Positions 1 to 9,587 of a DNA stretch of 64,000 bases are shown piece by piece (the stretch's first letter is position 1; each line of letters opens with the position of its first letter). Source of the DNA: Arthrobacter sp. M2012083 (GTDB lineage Bacteria > Actinomycetota > Actinomycetes > Actinomycetales > Micrococcaceae); NCBI RefSeq assembly GCF_000281065.1, contig NZ_AKKK01000011.1, positions 124,001 through 188,000 of the forward strand, read 5' to 3'. The notes under the pieces are model-generated. The model had not been told where the DNA came from. It made no database searches and worked only from the letters and a program-made list of their open reading frames with translations. Made by a program: the position numbers and the translations under genes.

Positions 1-1
1 C

Positions 2-292
2 AGCAGCGTTACCCGGCCGGACATGGAGCGCTACGTCCAGTCCCCGGGCGTTGCCAGCGAGGAGCGCGTCAAGCTGTTCAAGCTTGCTTGGGACATCATC
101 GGTTCCGAGTTCGCCGGCCGCCACCAGCAGTACGAAATGTTCTATGCCGGTGCTCCGTTCGTGGTCCGCGGCGCTTACACCTACAGGAACTACGGCTATG
201 ACGCACTGGTTGCGGAGCTGGACACATTCCTCGGTTCGTACAGCATCGACAGCACAGTCAATGGGGCCGGCAACGGCGTGGAAGGAGCATAG
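2..292 (+). CDS. HpaB-type flavin-dependent aromatic monooxygenase, C-terminal end (partial)
   Basis: Only the last 96 codons are in the window; the frame is open to the left edge. The segment carrying WDIIGSEF, then RHQQYEMFYAG, then YRNYGYD is typical of the C-terminus of 4-hydroxyphenylacetate 3-monooxygenase/chlorophenol 4-monooxygenase oxygenase components, which use reduced FAD and O2 to hydroxylate phenols. A cupin starts 2 nt after the stop and a flavin reductase follows, so the three form one transcription unit. The actual aromatic substrate cannot be read from this fragment. Confidence 0.82.
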   Translation, partial: SSVTRPDMERYVQSPGVASEERVKLFKLAWDIIGSEFAGRHQQYEMFYAGAPFVVRGAYTYRNYGYDALVAELDTFLGSYSIDSTVNGAGNGVEGA

Positions 293-294
293 CC

Positions 295-666
295 ATGGCA
301 AAGCCCGAAGTGGAGTTCACACCTGTATCTTCGGTGGACTTCGCACCCTGCAACCCACACATCGAGGGCCTCTCCGAGGCCATCCTCGCCCGCGACCCGG
401 ACAATGACAGCGTCACGCGCATCCTCAAGTTCGAGCCGGGCACGGATACTTCCCCCAACGGCGTCCTCACTCACGATTTCTGGGAAGAGGTCTTCATCTT
501 CGAGGGCTCCTTCGTAGATCAGCGCCTCGGGAAGACCTTCAAGGCCGGCGACTGGGCAACCCGGCCTCCCGGAATGGAACATGGCCCATGGGTTTCCGAA
601 AACGGCGCCAAGATGTTCGAGGTCCGGTACTACACCGACCCGGCACAAACGGAGCGGAGCAACTGA
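295..666 (+). CDS. cupin domain protein
   Basis: A 123-residue single-domain cupin (ChrR/2,4'-dihydroxyacetophenone-dioxygenase-like small cupin). Likely metal-binding residues are visible in THDFWEEVFIFEGSF (around residues 60-75) and PPGMEHGPW (around 94-102). It lies 2 nt after the monooxygenase stop and its own stop is 1 nt before the next start, so it is translated with the oxygenase and reductase. The position suggests a role in the same aromatic pathway, as a ring-modifying enzyme or an accessory binding protein; no specific activity can be assigned. Confidence 0.8.
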   Translation: MAKPEVEFTPVSSVDFAPCNPHIEGLSEAILARDPDNDSVTRILKFEPGTDTSPNGVLTHDFWEEVFIFEGSFVDQRLGKTFKAGDWATRPPGMEHGPWVSENGAKMFEVRYYTDPAQTERSN

Positions 667-667
667 C

Positions 668-1192
668 ATGAGCCTGGCACCAGCCTTCACCATCCCCGAT
701 GCCATGGGGATGCGCCGCGCGATGGGCCGATTCCTCACCGGCGTTGCCGTGGTCACCACCAAGCACGACGACGAGCTGTACGGGATGACCATCAGCTCGC
801 TGACCTCCATCAGCCTGGAACCGCCCATCCTGATGATCTCGCTGAACTTCGGCACCCGCACCGGCGAGGCCCTGATGGCCAGCGGTAAGTTCGCGGTATC
901 CATCCTCGGTGCCAAGCAGGAGTCAGTGGCCCGGCGTTTCGCCGTCCGTGGCGGGGACCGCTTCGGCGAAGGAGATTTCGACGTCACAGACAGCGGGCTC
1001 CCGGTGATCAAGGGCGCCCTCGCCCAAGCCGATTGCACCGTGGTGCAGCAGTACGACGTCGGAGATCACCAGGTCTTCTTCGGCCAGGTCACCACGTGCC
1101 GGGACCGGGACGGGGAGGTGCTGGCGTTCAAGGCCGGCCGTTTCGGCTCGTTCAGCGACTTCGGCCACGCAGAGATCCCTTGGATGTTCTGA
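668..1192 (+). CDS. flavin reductase family protein (reductase component of the monooxygenase)
   Basis: A 174-residue flavin reductase-like FMN/FAD-binding split-barrel protein of the HpaC family. It contains MGRFLTGVAVVTT near residues 17-29, YGMTISSLTSISLEPP, and GDHQVFFGQV near the end, all typical of these NAD(P)H:flavin oxidoreductases. It should supply reduced flavin to the upstream HpaB-type oxygenase. The ATG at 668 is one base after the cupin stop and gives the family's usual length; the longer frame upstream overlaps the cupin and is not used. A strong hairpin at 1239-1282 ends the unit. Confidence 0.88.
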   Translation: MSLAPAFTIPDAMGMRRAMGRFLTGVAVVTTKHDDELYGMTISSLTSISLEPPILMISLNFGTRTGEALMASGKFAVSILGAKQESVARRFAVRGGDRFGEGDFDVTDSGLPVIKGALAQADCTVVQQYDVGDHQVFFGQVTTCRDRDGEVLAFKAGRFGSFSDFGHAEIPWMF

Positions 1193-1238
1193 GTAGTACG
1201 GTGGAGGGCCTGTGCCGCCACGACCTTCTTTGAATCAC

Positions 1239-1282
1239 AACCGCCCCCGACACGCCTCTTTGAAGGTGTGTCGGGGGCGGTT
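1239..1282. terminator. bidirectional hairpin terminator
   Basis: Two 18-nt arms (1239-1256 and 1265-1282) beginning AACCGCCCCC and ending GGGGGCGGTT pair over an 8-nt loop with one G-U wobble. It lies between the convergent flavin reductase (+) and small monooxygenase (-), so it can serve both. Confidence 0.8.
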
Positions 1283-1315
1283 CTGCTTCCAAAGTGGGTG
1301 GATGCGGTACAGCCG

Positions 1316-1636
1316 CTAGTCGATAGTCAGCTCGCCCATGCGATCCCAGCCGCTGCCCTCGAACTGGCGGCTGATGATCTTGGGCGTCTCCACCAAGGCC
1401 TGCGGCATGTCCGCCATGGCCTTCTTGAAGTGCTCACTGTTGACGTGGGCCTCAGCGGCATCATCCTGGAAGGCTTCCACCAGGACGAACTCGTTGGGGT
1501 TGTCCACACTGCGGGACCAGTCGAACCACAAGTTGCCGGGCTCTTCGCGGGTCGCCTTGGTGAAGTCGGCCACCAGGTCCAGCCAGCGCTCGGACCAGTC
1601 GGGCTTGACGTTGAACTTAACCACAATAAAGATCAC
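1316..1636 (-). CDS. putative quinol monooxygenase / ABM-domain protein (YgiN-like)
   Basis: A 106-residue dimeric alpha/beta-barrel (ABM) protein. MIFIVVKFNVKPDW at the start, EEPGNLWFDWSRSVDNPNEFVLVEAFQDDAA in the middle and HVNSEHFKKAM are the usual ABM signatures of small cofactor-free or quinol monooxygenases. It starts with GTG at 1636, preceded by AAAGG about 10 nt upstream. A hairpin at 1694-1731 separates it from the sugar ABC operon upstream on the same strand, so it probably has separate or read-through expression. Substrate unknown. Confidence 0.78.
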   Translation of the reverse strand: MIFIVVKFNVKPDWSERWLDLVADFTKATREEPGNLWFDWSRSVDNPNEFVLVEAFQDDAAEAHVNSEHFKKAMADMPQALVETPKIISRQFEGSGWDRMGELTID

Positions 1637-1693
1637 GGGCTGCTGCCTTTCGTTGCATTACAGAATCCGTTCCATCTTTTCAGAATTAATACC

Positions 1694-1731
1694 CGACGGC
1701 GGCCCTCACCCTTAGGTGAGGACCGCCGTCG
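1694..1731 (-). terminator. hairpin after the sugar ABC operon
   Basis: CGACGGCGG...CCGCCGTCG stem of 17 bp with one mismatch around a CTTA loop, 24 nt beyond the stop of the last ABC permease. No long U-run follows, so it is called from stem strength and position. Confidence 0.65.
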
Positions 1732-1754
1732 AACGCTGTTTTGGCTTGCTTGTA

Positions 1755-2648
1755 CTACTTGGAGGTTCCCTGTGAAACCGACCCCTGCAGCTGGCGCTGG
1801 AAGATCACGTAGACGATGAGCACCGGAATGACGGTGACACTGACTGCCGCGAACAGCGCGCCATAGTCCACGGCGTAGCCCATCTGGCCGGCGAAGGCCG
1901 CGAGTTCCTGGGAGAGGACGCGAGGACCGGCGGCGTTGATGGACACCGGAATGAGGAACTGGTTCCAGAGGCCCAGGAAGTTGAAGATGGCGACTGAGGC
2001 GAGGCCCGGTTTGGCCATCGGCAGCATGACCTGGAAGAACGTCCGCCACTCCCCTGCTCCGTCGAGGGCCGCTGCTTCAGTGATTTCGTGCGGCAGTGAC
2101 TTGAAGAAGGAGAACAGGAAAAACACCGTGAATGGAAGCGCGAAGCCCACATACACCAGGATCAGTCCCGGCAGGGTGTTCAGGAGGCCCATGTTCCTCA
2201 GGACGAAGAACAACGGCACCATGGCGAGGAAGATCGGGAAGGTCAGGCCCGCGAGCATCAGGTAGTAGATGGCCCGGCTGCCCCGGAACGTGTAGCGGGC
2301 CAGAACGTATGCGCACATGGCCCCGAGGACCATGACGATCACCAGTGCCACGGCCACCACCAGCACCGAGTTGAGGAAGGCAGATCCGATGCCTGCCTCG
2401 CTCCAGGCCTTGACGTAGTTATCCAGCTTCCATTCACCCGGCAAGGCGAACGGCGAAGCGAAGATCTCGCTGGACGTCTTGAAGGAGGACATGAACGTCC
2501 ACAGCAAAGGAAGAATGACGATGAGCGTCCAGATGGTCAGCGCCGTGTGCGAGACCGCTCCCACCACTTTGTCGCCCGTAGTGGTTGCCGGTGTCCGCGG
2601 CTGGAAGTGCAGTGACTTCATTTCCGGAGTTGAGACTTTGGTAGTCAT
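1755..2648 (-). CDS. carbohydrate ABC transporter permease, MalG/NgcG type
   Basis: A 297-residue inner-membrane permease with about six transmembrane segments and the cytoplasmic coupling loop EAAALDGAGEWRTFFQVMLP (around residues 199-218) that docks with the ATPase. It is the third gene of a binding protein-permease-permease set; its ATG overlaps the stop of the preceding permease by one base (TAATG). No ATPase gene is present here, as is common for actinobacterial sugar importers that share an MsiK-type ATPase. Substrate is probably an oligosaccharide or amino sugar judging by the binding protein. Confidence 0.9.
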   Translation of the reverse strand: MTTKVSTPEMKSLHFQPRTPATTTGDKVVGAVSHTALTIWTLIVILPLLWTFMSSFKTSSEIFASPFALPGEWKLDNYVKAWSEAGIGSAFLNSVLVVAVALVIVMVLGAMCAYVLARYTFRGSRAIYYLMLAGLTFPIFLAMVPLFFVLRNMGLLNTLPGLILVYVGFALPFTVFFLFSFFKSLPHEITEAAALDGAGEWRTFFQVMLPMAKPGLASVAIFNFLGLWNQFLIPVSINAAGPRVLSQELAAFAGQMGYAVDYGALFAAVSVTVIPVLIVYVIFQRQLQGSVSQGTSK

Positions 2649-3673
2649 TACAGGCTCACATCCTTATCGCCGCCAGTGAGCCGGTTGACCAGGAAGACCA
2701 ATCCGGAGAAGATCAGCGTGGCAACGGCCAACACAACGCCCATGGCGCTGGCGAGGCCGAACTGTCCCTTGCTGAATGCGGTAAAGAACAGCTGCTGCGC
2801 CATGACCAGCGTGGAGTTGTCCGGGCCACCGCCCGAGTTCAGTGCCGCCATGTAAACGAAGGCGTCCAACGCCAGGATGCCCATGTAAATGTAGGCAGTC
2901 TGGATGTTGTCGCGAATCAAAGGGATGGTGATGGACACCGCGGTCCGGAAGCGACCGGCACCATCGATCCTGGCGGCCTCGAAAAGCTCGGCAGGAATGC
3001 CCTTGATACCAGCCACGAACAGGACCATGTAAAAGCCAACAAAGCCCCAGACGATCACGAACATGGTGGCGATCATTGCGGTGTTCTTGTCACCCAGCCA
3101 AGCGAAGTCCTTGAACTGGTCAAAGCCAAGTCCTGTGAGGATGCCGTTCAGCAGGCCGCCGGAGGGATCGTAGATCTGTCCCCACATGATGCCAATGGCG
3201 ATCGCCGGAATCGTGTACGGGAAGAACGACACAACCCTGTAGAAGCTGGAGTTTCTCAGGCCCTTGATCTGACCTTTGCTGCTGCCGCCAACCGTCACCA
3301 ATGATGCGAGCACCAGGCTCAGGATGATGGTGATGATGGGGAGGAAGATGACCAGGAGGATGTTGTTTCCCATGGCCTTCATGAAAATGTCGTCCGTAAA
3401 GATCTTGGTGTAGTTCTCAAGGCCGATGAAGTTCTGGTTGGGAGAGAATCCGGACCAGTCCGTCAACGAATAACCGAAGGCTTGCACGAACGGCCAAATC
3501 ACGAATAACAGGTAGATCGCCAGCGGCAGTCCGAGGAAGACCGCGAAGAAGCTGACCTTGTCCCATGTCAACGGTTTCCGCCGCCGCTTAACCAGCTGCG
3601 GCGGAGCCGTTGCCGGAACGACGGCGGCCAGGCCGTCGTCGTTCCGGCTCTGCTGAGTTTTCACTGAAGTCAC
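2648..3673 (-). CDS. carbohydrate ABC transporter permease, MalF/NgcF type
   Basis: A 341-residue permease with a hydrophilic N-terminus, about six transmembrane helices and the coupling-loop motif EAARIDGAGRFRTAVSITIP. It starts with GTG at 3673, overlapping the binding-protein stop by four bases (GTGA), so translation is coupled. It pairs with the MalG-type permease to form the membrane channel for the upstream NgcE-like binding protein. Confidence 0.9.
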   Translation of the reverse strand: MTSVKTQQSRNDDGLAAVVPATAPPQLVKRRRKPLTWDKVSFFAVFLGLPLAIYLLFVIWPFVQAFGYSLTDWSGFSPNQNFIGLENYTKIFTDDIFMKAMGNNILLVIFLPIITIILSLVLASLVTVGGSSKGQIKGLRNSSFYRVVSFFPYTIPAIAIGIMWGQIYDPSGGLLNGILTGLGFDQFKDFAWLGDKNTAMIATMFVIVWGFVGFYMVLFVAGIKGIPAELFEAARIDGAGRFRTAVSITIPLIRDNIQTAYIYMGILALDAFVYMAALNSGGGPDNSTLVMAQQLFFTAFSKGQFGLASAMGVVLAVATLIFSGLVFLVNRLTGGDKDVSL

Positions 3674-5079
3674 TTCACTTCGATCTTCTTGACCGAGCTG
3701 TCGTTACGGACCTTGTCCGTGATGTTCTGCAGTGCGGAGGTGAGGGTTGCAACGTCCGACTTGCCGTCCAGGAAGGTATTCATGACTACAAGTTGATCTT
3801 TATTCATGCCATACAGGTCGATAAAGTTCCAGGTGAAGATGTCCTCGCCGGCGTCAGCGAGCAACTTGGTCTGCGAGACCAGTGCCGTGGAGCCGAAGCC
3901 ATCGGCCGGGATGGTGTCCTTGACGATGGTGGGGGCCAGTTTGGTCTTGGCGAAGTTGGTCGCAGCTTCCTTGGACAGCATGATGCGGAGCAGTTCCTTG
4001 CCACCCGCTGCATTCTTGGCCTGAGAGGGAACGATGTAGGGCTCGCCTGCCGCACTGTGAATCGCAGTGTAAGGCAACTTGGATCCAGTCGTAACGGTCG
4101 GCACGGGAGCGCCCGTCATGTTGAAGCCGGCCTTGGTCTGGTCCTTCATCTCGTTTTCGATCCACGAACCGGACGGATAGAACAGCGCCTCCTGGGCGTT
4201 GGTCCACTGTGCCTGAGCTGCCGTGAACTGTGTTCCGGAGCCGCCGGGCTTGAAGAAGCCTGCCTTAACAATCTTGTCCATCGCTGTGAAGACCGACTGG
4301 ACAGCAGGGTGTGACCAGCCGTCTTCCTTGAGGTTCTCCAGAGCCAGGCGGACCTCGTCGCCGCCTTCCTTGATGGCAGATTCCATCATCATCCAGAGAT
4401 AGTAGGAAGCCGCTTCCTTACCCCATACAAAGAGGTACTTACCCTTGGCCTTGGCCTGCTCGCCCAAGGTGTACATCTCATCCCATGTCTTGGGAACCGT
4501 CCAGCCGTTTTCCTTGAGCAGGGAATCGGAGTACCACACTGCGAAGACGGTCAGGACATAGTTCAGGGCAGCAAGCTTGCCATCGAAGGTGCCCGGAGCC
4601 AGTACGCCTGTGTACAGGGTGTCCTTGATGACCTTGCCTTCGAGGTTCTTCGCCTCCACCACGCTGGTGAGGTCCTCGAGCTGGGCCAGGATGGTGCTGA
4701 AGCCAATGGACTTCGCACCGGAGTTGTCGATCAGGTCCGGCGGGTTGCCACCGACGAAGCGCGGCTGGAGCTCCTGGGCGATATCCGTGGACGGGGCGAT
4801 CTTGGCAGTGGAGCCCTCGTGCGTCTTTTCGAAGATCTTGCCGGCGAACTCGACATAGTCGATGCCGTAGCCGCCCTTGAAGATCACGGCGTCGAGGGTT
4901 GCCTTCTCCGCCATGCCAAACGGGTTGGTGTCGGAAACAGTGCCGGTGGGGCCGGTGGTAGTGCCACCGCCACCTGCGGCACAGGAAGCAATGGTTCCAC
5001 CCATGGGCACGAGCACGGCTGCTGCGAGTGCTCCACGCAGGAATCCACGGCGTCCGACGGACTGGTGCTGAACGTTCAT
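3670..5079 (-). CDS. sugar ABC transporter substrate-binding lipoprotein, NgcE-like
   Basis: 469 residues. The N-terminus has a twin-arginine-like stretch (GRRGFLRGALAAAV) and a lipobox ending at Cys (TIASC), so it is an exported lipoprotein. The body resembles the N-acetylglucosamine/diacetylchitobiose-binding protein family (NgcE): KGGYGIDYVEFAGKIFEKTH, QPRFVGGNPPDLIDNSG. I chose the ATG at 5079 because GGAGGG lies just upstream and it begins the signal peptide directly; a frame 38 codons longer lacks such a site. Substrate specificity is a family-based inference. An inverted repeat upstream (5197-5232) is a likely operator. Confidence 0.87.
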   Translation of the reverse strand: MNVQHQSVGRRGFLRGALAAAVLVPMGGTIASCAAGGGGTTTGPTGTVSDTNPFGMAEKATLDAVIFKGGYGIDYVEFAGKIFEKTHEGSTAKIAPSTDIAQELQPRFVGGNPPDLIDNSGAKSIGFSTILAQLEDLTSVVEAKNLEGKVIKDTLYTGVLAPGTFDGKLAALNYVLTVFAVWYSDSLLKENGWTVPKTWDEMYTLGEQAKAKGKYLFVWGKEAASYYLWMMMESAIKEGGDEVRLALENLKEDGWSHPAVQSVFTAMDKIVKAGFFKPGGSGTQFTAAQAQWTNAQEALFYPSGSWIENEMKDQTKAGFNMTGAPVPTVTTGSKLPYTAIHSAAGEPYIVPSQAKNAAGGKELLRIMLSKEAATNFAKTKLAPTIVKDTIPADGFGSTALVSQTKLLADAGEDIFTWNFIDLYGMNKDQLVVMNTFLDGKSDVATLTSALQNITDKVRNDSSVKKIEVK

Positions 5080-5181
5080 TTCTAAACCCTCCAGTGACTC
5101 GTAGTGTCGACTGTTGCGGCGGGAAAGCCGTTCAGTCAGACAGTCTGGGTAGGCGCTCTGGCAGCACCAACCTTCTGTGAC

Positions 5182-5243
5182 ATAATTCACCACGAATGAT
5201 CGAAAATCAATCTTTCTTGGCAGTTTCGATCAACATTTGTCAA
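5182..5243 (-). promoter_or_regulatory. promoter region with DeoR-like inverted repeat for the sugar ABC operon
   Basis: TGATCGAAA (5197-5205) and TTTCGATCA (5224-5232) are perfect 9-bp inverted arms separated by 18 nt. On the minus strand TTGATT (5205-5210), 17 nt, AATTAT (5182-5187) is a plausible promoter overlapped by the inner arm; a consensus TTGACA lies at 5238-5243. The TTTCGATCA sequence resembles DeoR-family sugar-regulator sites, but no such regulator gene is in the window. Confidence 0.5.
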
Positions 5244-5255
5244 AGCGTGATCTTT

Positions 5256-5882
5256 CTACGGACCTTCCGCGAGGGCTTTTCCGCACTCCGTAATCGCCTG
5301 CCGCGCCATGGCCCTCTGCCGCTCAGTTCCCAGTCGTTCCGCCCATTGTTCGGCCAATTGGAACTCCACCAAGGCTTCCGTGAGCCGGTTTTTACCCTGC
5401 AGAAACGCACCAAGACCTGCGTGCAAAGCAATCATCCATCGCTTGGTTCGCGCATCATGGGAGGTAGATGCATATTCAAGGGCGCTACGCATCCACACTT
5501 CGGCGTTTGCAGCATCTGCGATCGAGAGCATGTGCAGGGCATCGACAGCCAGGAATTCCTCACCAAGATGGTCCGCCAACTCGGCCGCCTGCTCCAAGAG
5601 AGGCACAGCCATGGCGGGCCGCCCGCCGGAGTTAAGAACCCGCCCGCGCTCGAGGAGGATACGCACGCCAACAGTTGGCTCGTCGTCGTCAATCTGGTCC
5701 AGGAGGGCGTCGGCTTCTTCGAAACGGCCCTGCAAACCAATGGCCCGCCCAAGCTGGGTTGCCAACTCAGCGCGCTCGTCGACGTCGTATAAGTCTTCTG
5801 TCATCGCGGCGCGGAACGCTGCCTCGGAGGATGCAGGATCGCGAAAGTTCCATAGGTTGTCCAGTGTCTTCTGATCCAGCAT
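5256..5882 (-). CDS. tetratricopeptide-like repeat protein, function unknown
   Basis: 208 residues, soluble and almost entirely helical by composition, with TPR-like pairs such as LGRAIGLQGRFEEADALLDQI, RPAMAVPLLEQAAELAD and KNRLTEALVEFQLAEQWAERLG. TPR folds mediate protein-protein contacts; no catalytic motif is visible. ATG at 5882 is preceded by AGGAG seven bases upstream and is preferred over the adjacent TTG. It lies upstream of, and in the same direction as, the ABC operon, but the operon has its own promoter-like region. Confidence 0.72.
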   Translation of the reverse strand: MLDQKTLDNLWNFRDPASSEAAFRAAMTEDLYDVDERAELATQLGRAIGLQGRFEEADALLDQIDDDEPTVGVRILLERGRVLNSGGRPAMAVPLLEQAAELADHLGEEFLAVDALHMLSIADAANAEVWMRSALEYASTSHDARTKRWMIALHAGLGAFLQGKNRLTEALVEFQLAEQWAERLGTERQRAMARQAITECGKALAEGP

Positions 5883-5977
5883 CAAACCGCTCCTGACCAG
5901 CCCGTGGCTGAGGTCTTTAGGTATGCAGTATCAATCTAGTCCCATGTCAGCGCCGTGGGGAGGGGTTTGCGTGCGTG

Positions 5978-6388
5978 TCAGTGGCCCTGTGGTTTTGCGA
6001 GCCTGGCCCAACCAAGTTGCTCCTGTTGCTTGCGACTCAATGTCGCCACTACGAGGTCATACGAGTCCTCCACCATGTCCCGGATCATGTCATCGGGAAG
6101 GGAACCGTCCAGGCGGACACCGTTCCAGTGTGTCTTGTTCATATGCCAGGCGCCGGTGATTTCAGGATTCGCTGCCCTAAGTTGTTCGGCCAATGCGGGC
6201 TCGCATTTGAGGCTCACGGACCAGTTGTCCGGATCCATGGTGGACAACGCGAACATTTTGGCCTCCTGACGCGAACCACCCGCGACGGCGGCACGCACCT
6301 TGAACACGGAGGTCTCGGGACCGAACGGGAAGTCTTCGAAAGCACCGGGAAAGCCCAGGCAAATCGCGCGGAGGGTGGAAACGTCCAT
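5978..6388 (-). CDS. MmcQ/YjbR family protein
   Basis: 136 residues matching the MmcQ/YjbR (CyaY-like fold) family: a helical start RAICLGFPGAFEDFPFGPET, a central strand region with MFALSTMDPDNWSVSLKCEP, and the conserved HMNKTHWNGVRLDGSLPDDMIRDMVEDSYDLV. Members are small single-domain proteins annotated as DNA-binding but with little proven function. It stands alone between the TPR gene and the polysaccharide deacetylase. Confidence 0.83.
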   Translation of the reverse strand: MDVSTLRAICLGFPGAFEDFPFGPETSVFKVRAAVAGGSRQEAKMFALSTMDPDNWSVSLKCEPALAEQLRAANPEITGAWHMNKTHWNGVRLDGSLPDDMIRDMVEDSYDLVVATLSRKQQEQLGWARLAKPQGH

Positions 6389-6437
6389 GCGGAGAGCCTA
6401 CTGGCGCTGCGGGCGGCGGGCTATGTCGACGCTCCGC

Positions 6438-7337
6438 CTACGCCACGCCCAGGAAGTCCTCCAGCAGCACCACTTCAAGTCCCGCCGCCAATTGTGCAGC
6501 GCGGAAAGCAGCGAGGTCAGCGGCGAACTCAGCCCGGAAATGCATGAGCACAATGTCACCGGGACGCAGTGAGTTGCCCACCTGGTAGTCCATCTTCCCG
6601 GCGTTCGCCTTCGCCTCCCACGTAACGATTGCCTTCATTCCTGCGTCAGCAACGGCTTGGCGCATCACGCTGGAGTAGGCGCCTCCCGGCGGCCGAAAAA
6701 GCGTAGGACGGCGGCCGTAGTGCTGGAGCGCATACTCCTGCATTCCCACTATGTCGTTGAGTTGCTGCTGATAACCCCACTGCCTCACCATGTTGATGTT
6801 GTGAGTGACCGTGTGGTTCTCGATCAGGCTGCCCTGGGCTTTGAACGCGTTGAAGAAAGCCGGGTTATCCGCGATGGTGTCCCTGGTGAGGAACAGCGAC
6901 GACGGATAGTCGTACTCTGCCAAGAGCTTGATCGACTCCGGCGTTTTGATGTTGCCGTCATCGATGGTCAGGAACACCACCGGGTGCTTGGTCTCGATTT
7001 TGGTGATCACCGGTGCCAGCCCACCAATGATCGGCGGCAGCTGATAATCCGGGATAAACGTGCGGCGGATGCGCTTGGTGGCCGTCGGCGTGGGGGTTGG
7101 AGACGGAGTTAGCGTTGGCGAAGCGGACGACGTCGGTACCTCGCCGCCCACGGCCAACGCACCATTCGGTCCCGGGGCCTCGTGCGAGCCGGCAGCGCCA
7201 CTGGGCGTTAGCGCCGGCGTCGAACTTTGAGCGGCGGTGCACGCCGTCAATCCGGCCACCACGGAAGCACCTAAGACACTGAAGACGGCCCGTCTGCTGG
7301 GAGTGGAAACAGGCACCGCAGAATGGCCACCGAACAT
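6438..7337 (-). CDS. polysaccharide deacetylase family lipoprotein
   Basis: 299 residues. An N-terminal signal with lipobox-like VVAGLTAC (Cys about residue 33) is followed by a Ser/Thr/Pro-rich linker (about 35-90) and a NodB homology domain. The catalytic/metal motif TIDDGN (canonical TFDDG) and the second motif ENHTVTH (HxxxH) are intact, as is RPPGGAYS (the RxPxG motif). It should be a cell-surface metal-dependent deacetylase acting on peptidoglycan or another acetylated glycan. Ile replaces the usual Phe in the first motif, a tolerated variation. Confidence 0.87.
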   Translation of the reverse strand: MFGGHSAVPVSTPSRRAVFSVLGASVVAGLTACTAAQSSTPALTPSGAAGSHEAPGPNGALAVGGEVPTSSASPTLTPSPTPTPTATKRIRRTFIPDYQLPPIIGGLAPVITKIETKHPVVFLTIDDGNIKTPESIKLLAEYDYPSSLFLTRDTIADNPAFFNAFKAQGSLIENHTVTHNINMVRQWGYQQQLNDIVGMQEYALQHYGRRPTLFRPPGGAYSSVMRQAVADAGMKAIVTWEAKANAGKMDYQVGNSLRPGDIVLMHFRAEFAADLAAFRAAQLAAGLEVVLLEDFLGVA

Positions 7338-7400
7338 GGTTGTCCCCCAAGACTCAAGAAATGATTCAGCTGCAATCTAGCAGAGGAATCAGCCCGGCCA

Positions 7401-7826
7401 TCACAGGCCGTAATGCCAGCCTTCACGTGCCGGGCAGGAGTTGACCACAACATCGAGTCCGGCCTTAAGTGCACGTTCCACGGCATCGTCGTCAAAGACG
7501 CCGAGTTGGAGCCATACAGCCTTGGCACCGATCGCAATCGCTTGGTCAATCACTGCGCCCACGCGTTGGGAGTTAACGAAACAGTCCACAACATCGATCG
7601 GGTGCCTGGCCTCGGGGACGTCCGCCAAGGATTTATAGCCCTTTTCGCCGTGCACATCTTCGCCCTTGAGGTTGATGGGAATGATTTCCATGCCCATTTT
7701 GTCCCGAACATACAGCGAAACATCGTATGCAGACCGCCACTGGTTGGTGCTGAGGCCAACGATGGCCCAGGTGCCTTTTGTTCGCATCAACCGCTCGACG
7801 ACGGCCGGATCGTTGACATGCATCAT
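7401..7826 (-). CDS. CoA-binding (YccU-type) protein
   Basis: 141 residues, a stand-alone CoA_binding Rossmann domain: WAIVGLSTNQWRSAYDVSLYVRDKMGMEIIPINLKGEDVHGEKGYKSLADVP, then IDVVDCFVNSQRVG and GAKAVWLQLGVFDDDAVERA, ending with a conserved CPAREGW-like stretch. These match the YccU family, which binds CoA or a related nucleotide; cellular role unknown. Two adjacent ATG codons (7826, 7823) could start it. Confidence 0.86.
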   Translation of the reverse strand: MMHVNDPAVVERLMRTKGTWAIVGLSTNQWRSAYDVSLYVRDKMGMEIIPINLKGEDVHGEKGYKSLADVPEARHPIDVVDCFVNSQRVGAVIDQAIAIGAKAVWLQLGVFDDDAVERALKAGLDVVVNSCPAREGWHYGL

Positions 7827-7915
7827 GCCCCCAGCCTACTCCCGGCCTTGCGCCGGCAGCTTTGCCGAATATTCTGCACGTCAGGCCAGGTTTCCTTCAA
7901 GCGGCTGGTCCTTGC

Positions 7916-8904
<989 letters not shown>

Positions 8905-8908
<4 letters not shown>

Positions 8909-9459
8909 GGCGACACGTATTCCTTTACTGCCGAGTGCTCACGGAGTGTAATAAGTGCCCGCCGCTGCAGTTGTTTCACTGCCCCGTCGGATTTCCCCAT
9001 GATCTCGGCAACCTGCTCAACGGTCAGGCCTGCCACGATTCGAAGCGTCAGGACCTCCCGCTGGTCGTCACCAAGGTAGTCCAGAAGTTTCATGACCTCT
9101 TTGGGCGCCAAGAGACCCATGGCTTCCGCCTCCGCGGAACTCACTTCGCGGGTATCCCGCTCCGGCTCAAACTCGTGGTGTTCAGGTGCCCTGCTTTGCT
9201 TCCGATGCTCATCAACCATGCGGGCATGCGCCACCGAGAAAATGAAGGTCCGGAGGCCGTGAACTCCGCCACTGATGTCATCCAGTCTGGGCAGAACTGC
9301 CAGGAACACGTCCTGGGTGATTGCTTCCGGGTCTGGCACACCTTTGGCCGTCAGATAGCCAAGAACCTGGCCGGCATAGGTCTGGTAGACGGCGCCGAAC
9401 AGTTCCGCGTTATTGCCCTTGAGTGCATGTAGCGCTTCATCGGTCAATGCGTCGGTCAC
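8905..9459 (-). CDS. ECF-type RNA polymerase sigma factor
   Basis: 184 residues. Region 2 spans about 15-90 (FGAVYQTYAGQVLGYL, QDVFLAVLPRLDD, RTFIFSVAHARMVDEHRKQ) and region 4 about 125-175 (LDYLGDDQREVLTLRIVAGLTVEQVAEIMGKSDGAVKQLQRRALITLRE), the helix-turn-helix that reads the -35 element. Start is GTG at 9459; upstream Shine-Dalgarno is poor. The overlapping downstream gene encodes a membrane partner. Upstream DNA has three 15-nt direct repeats (9588-9643) that could be regulator sites. Confidence 0.9.
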
Positions 9460-9587
9460 AGAATGAGGCTTTCGATCGGCGGCAGGTCCGTTGCTTGGGC
9501 CTGGACATCCGCCTTGTCACCAACGGACGACCCCACCAAGGGTAACTGCTCTCCGCGCCCTTCCGTAGAAGGACCCGCTATCCCGAC

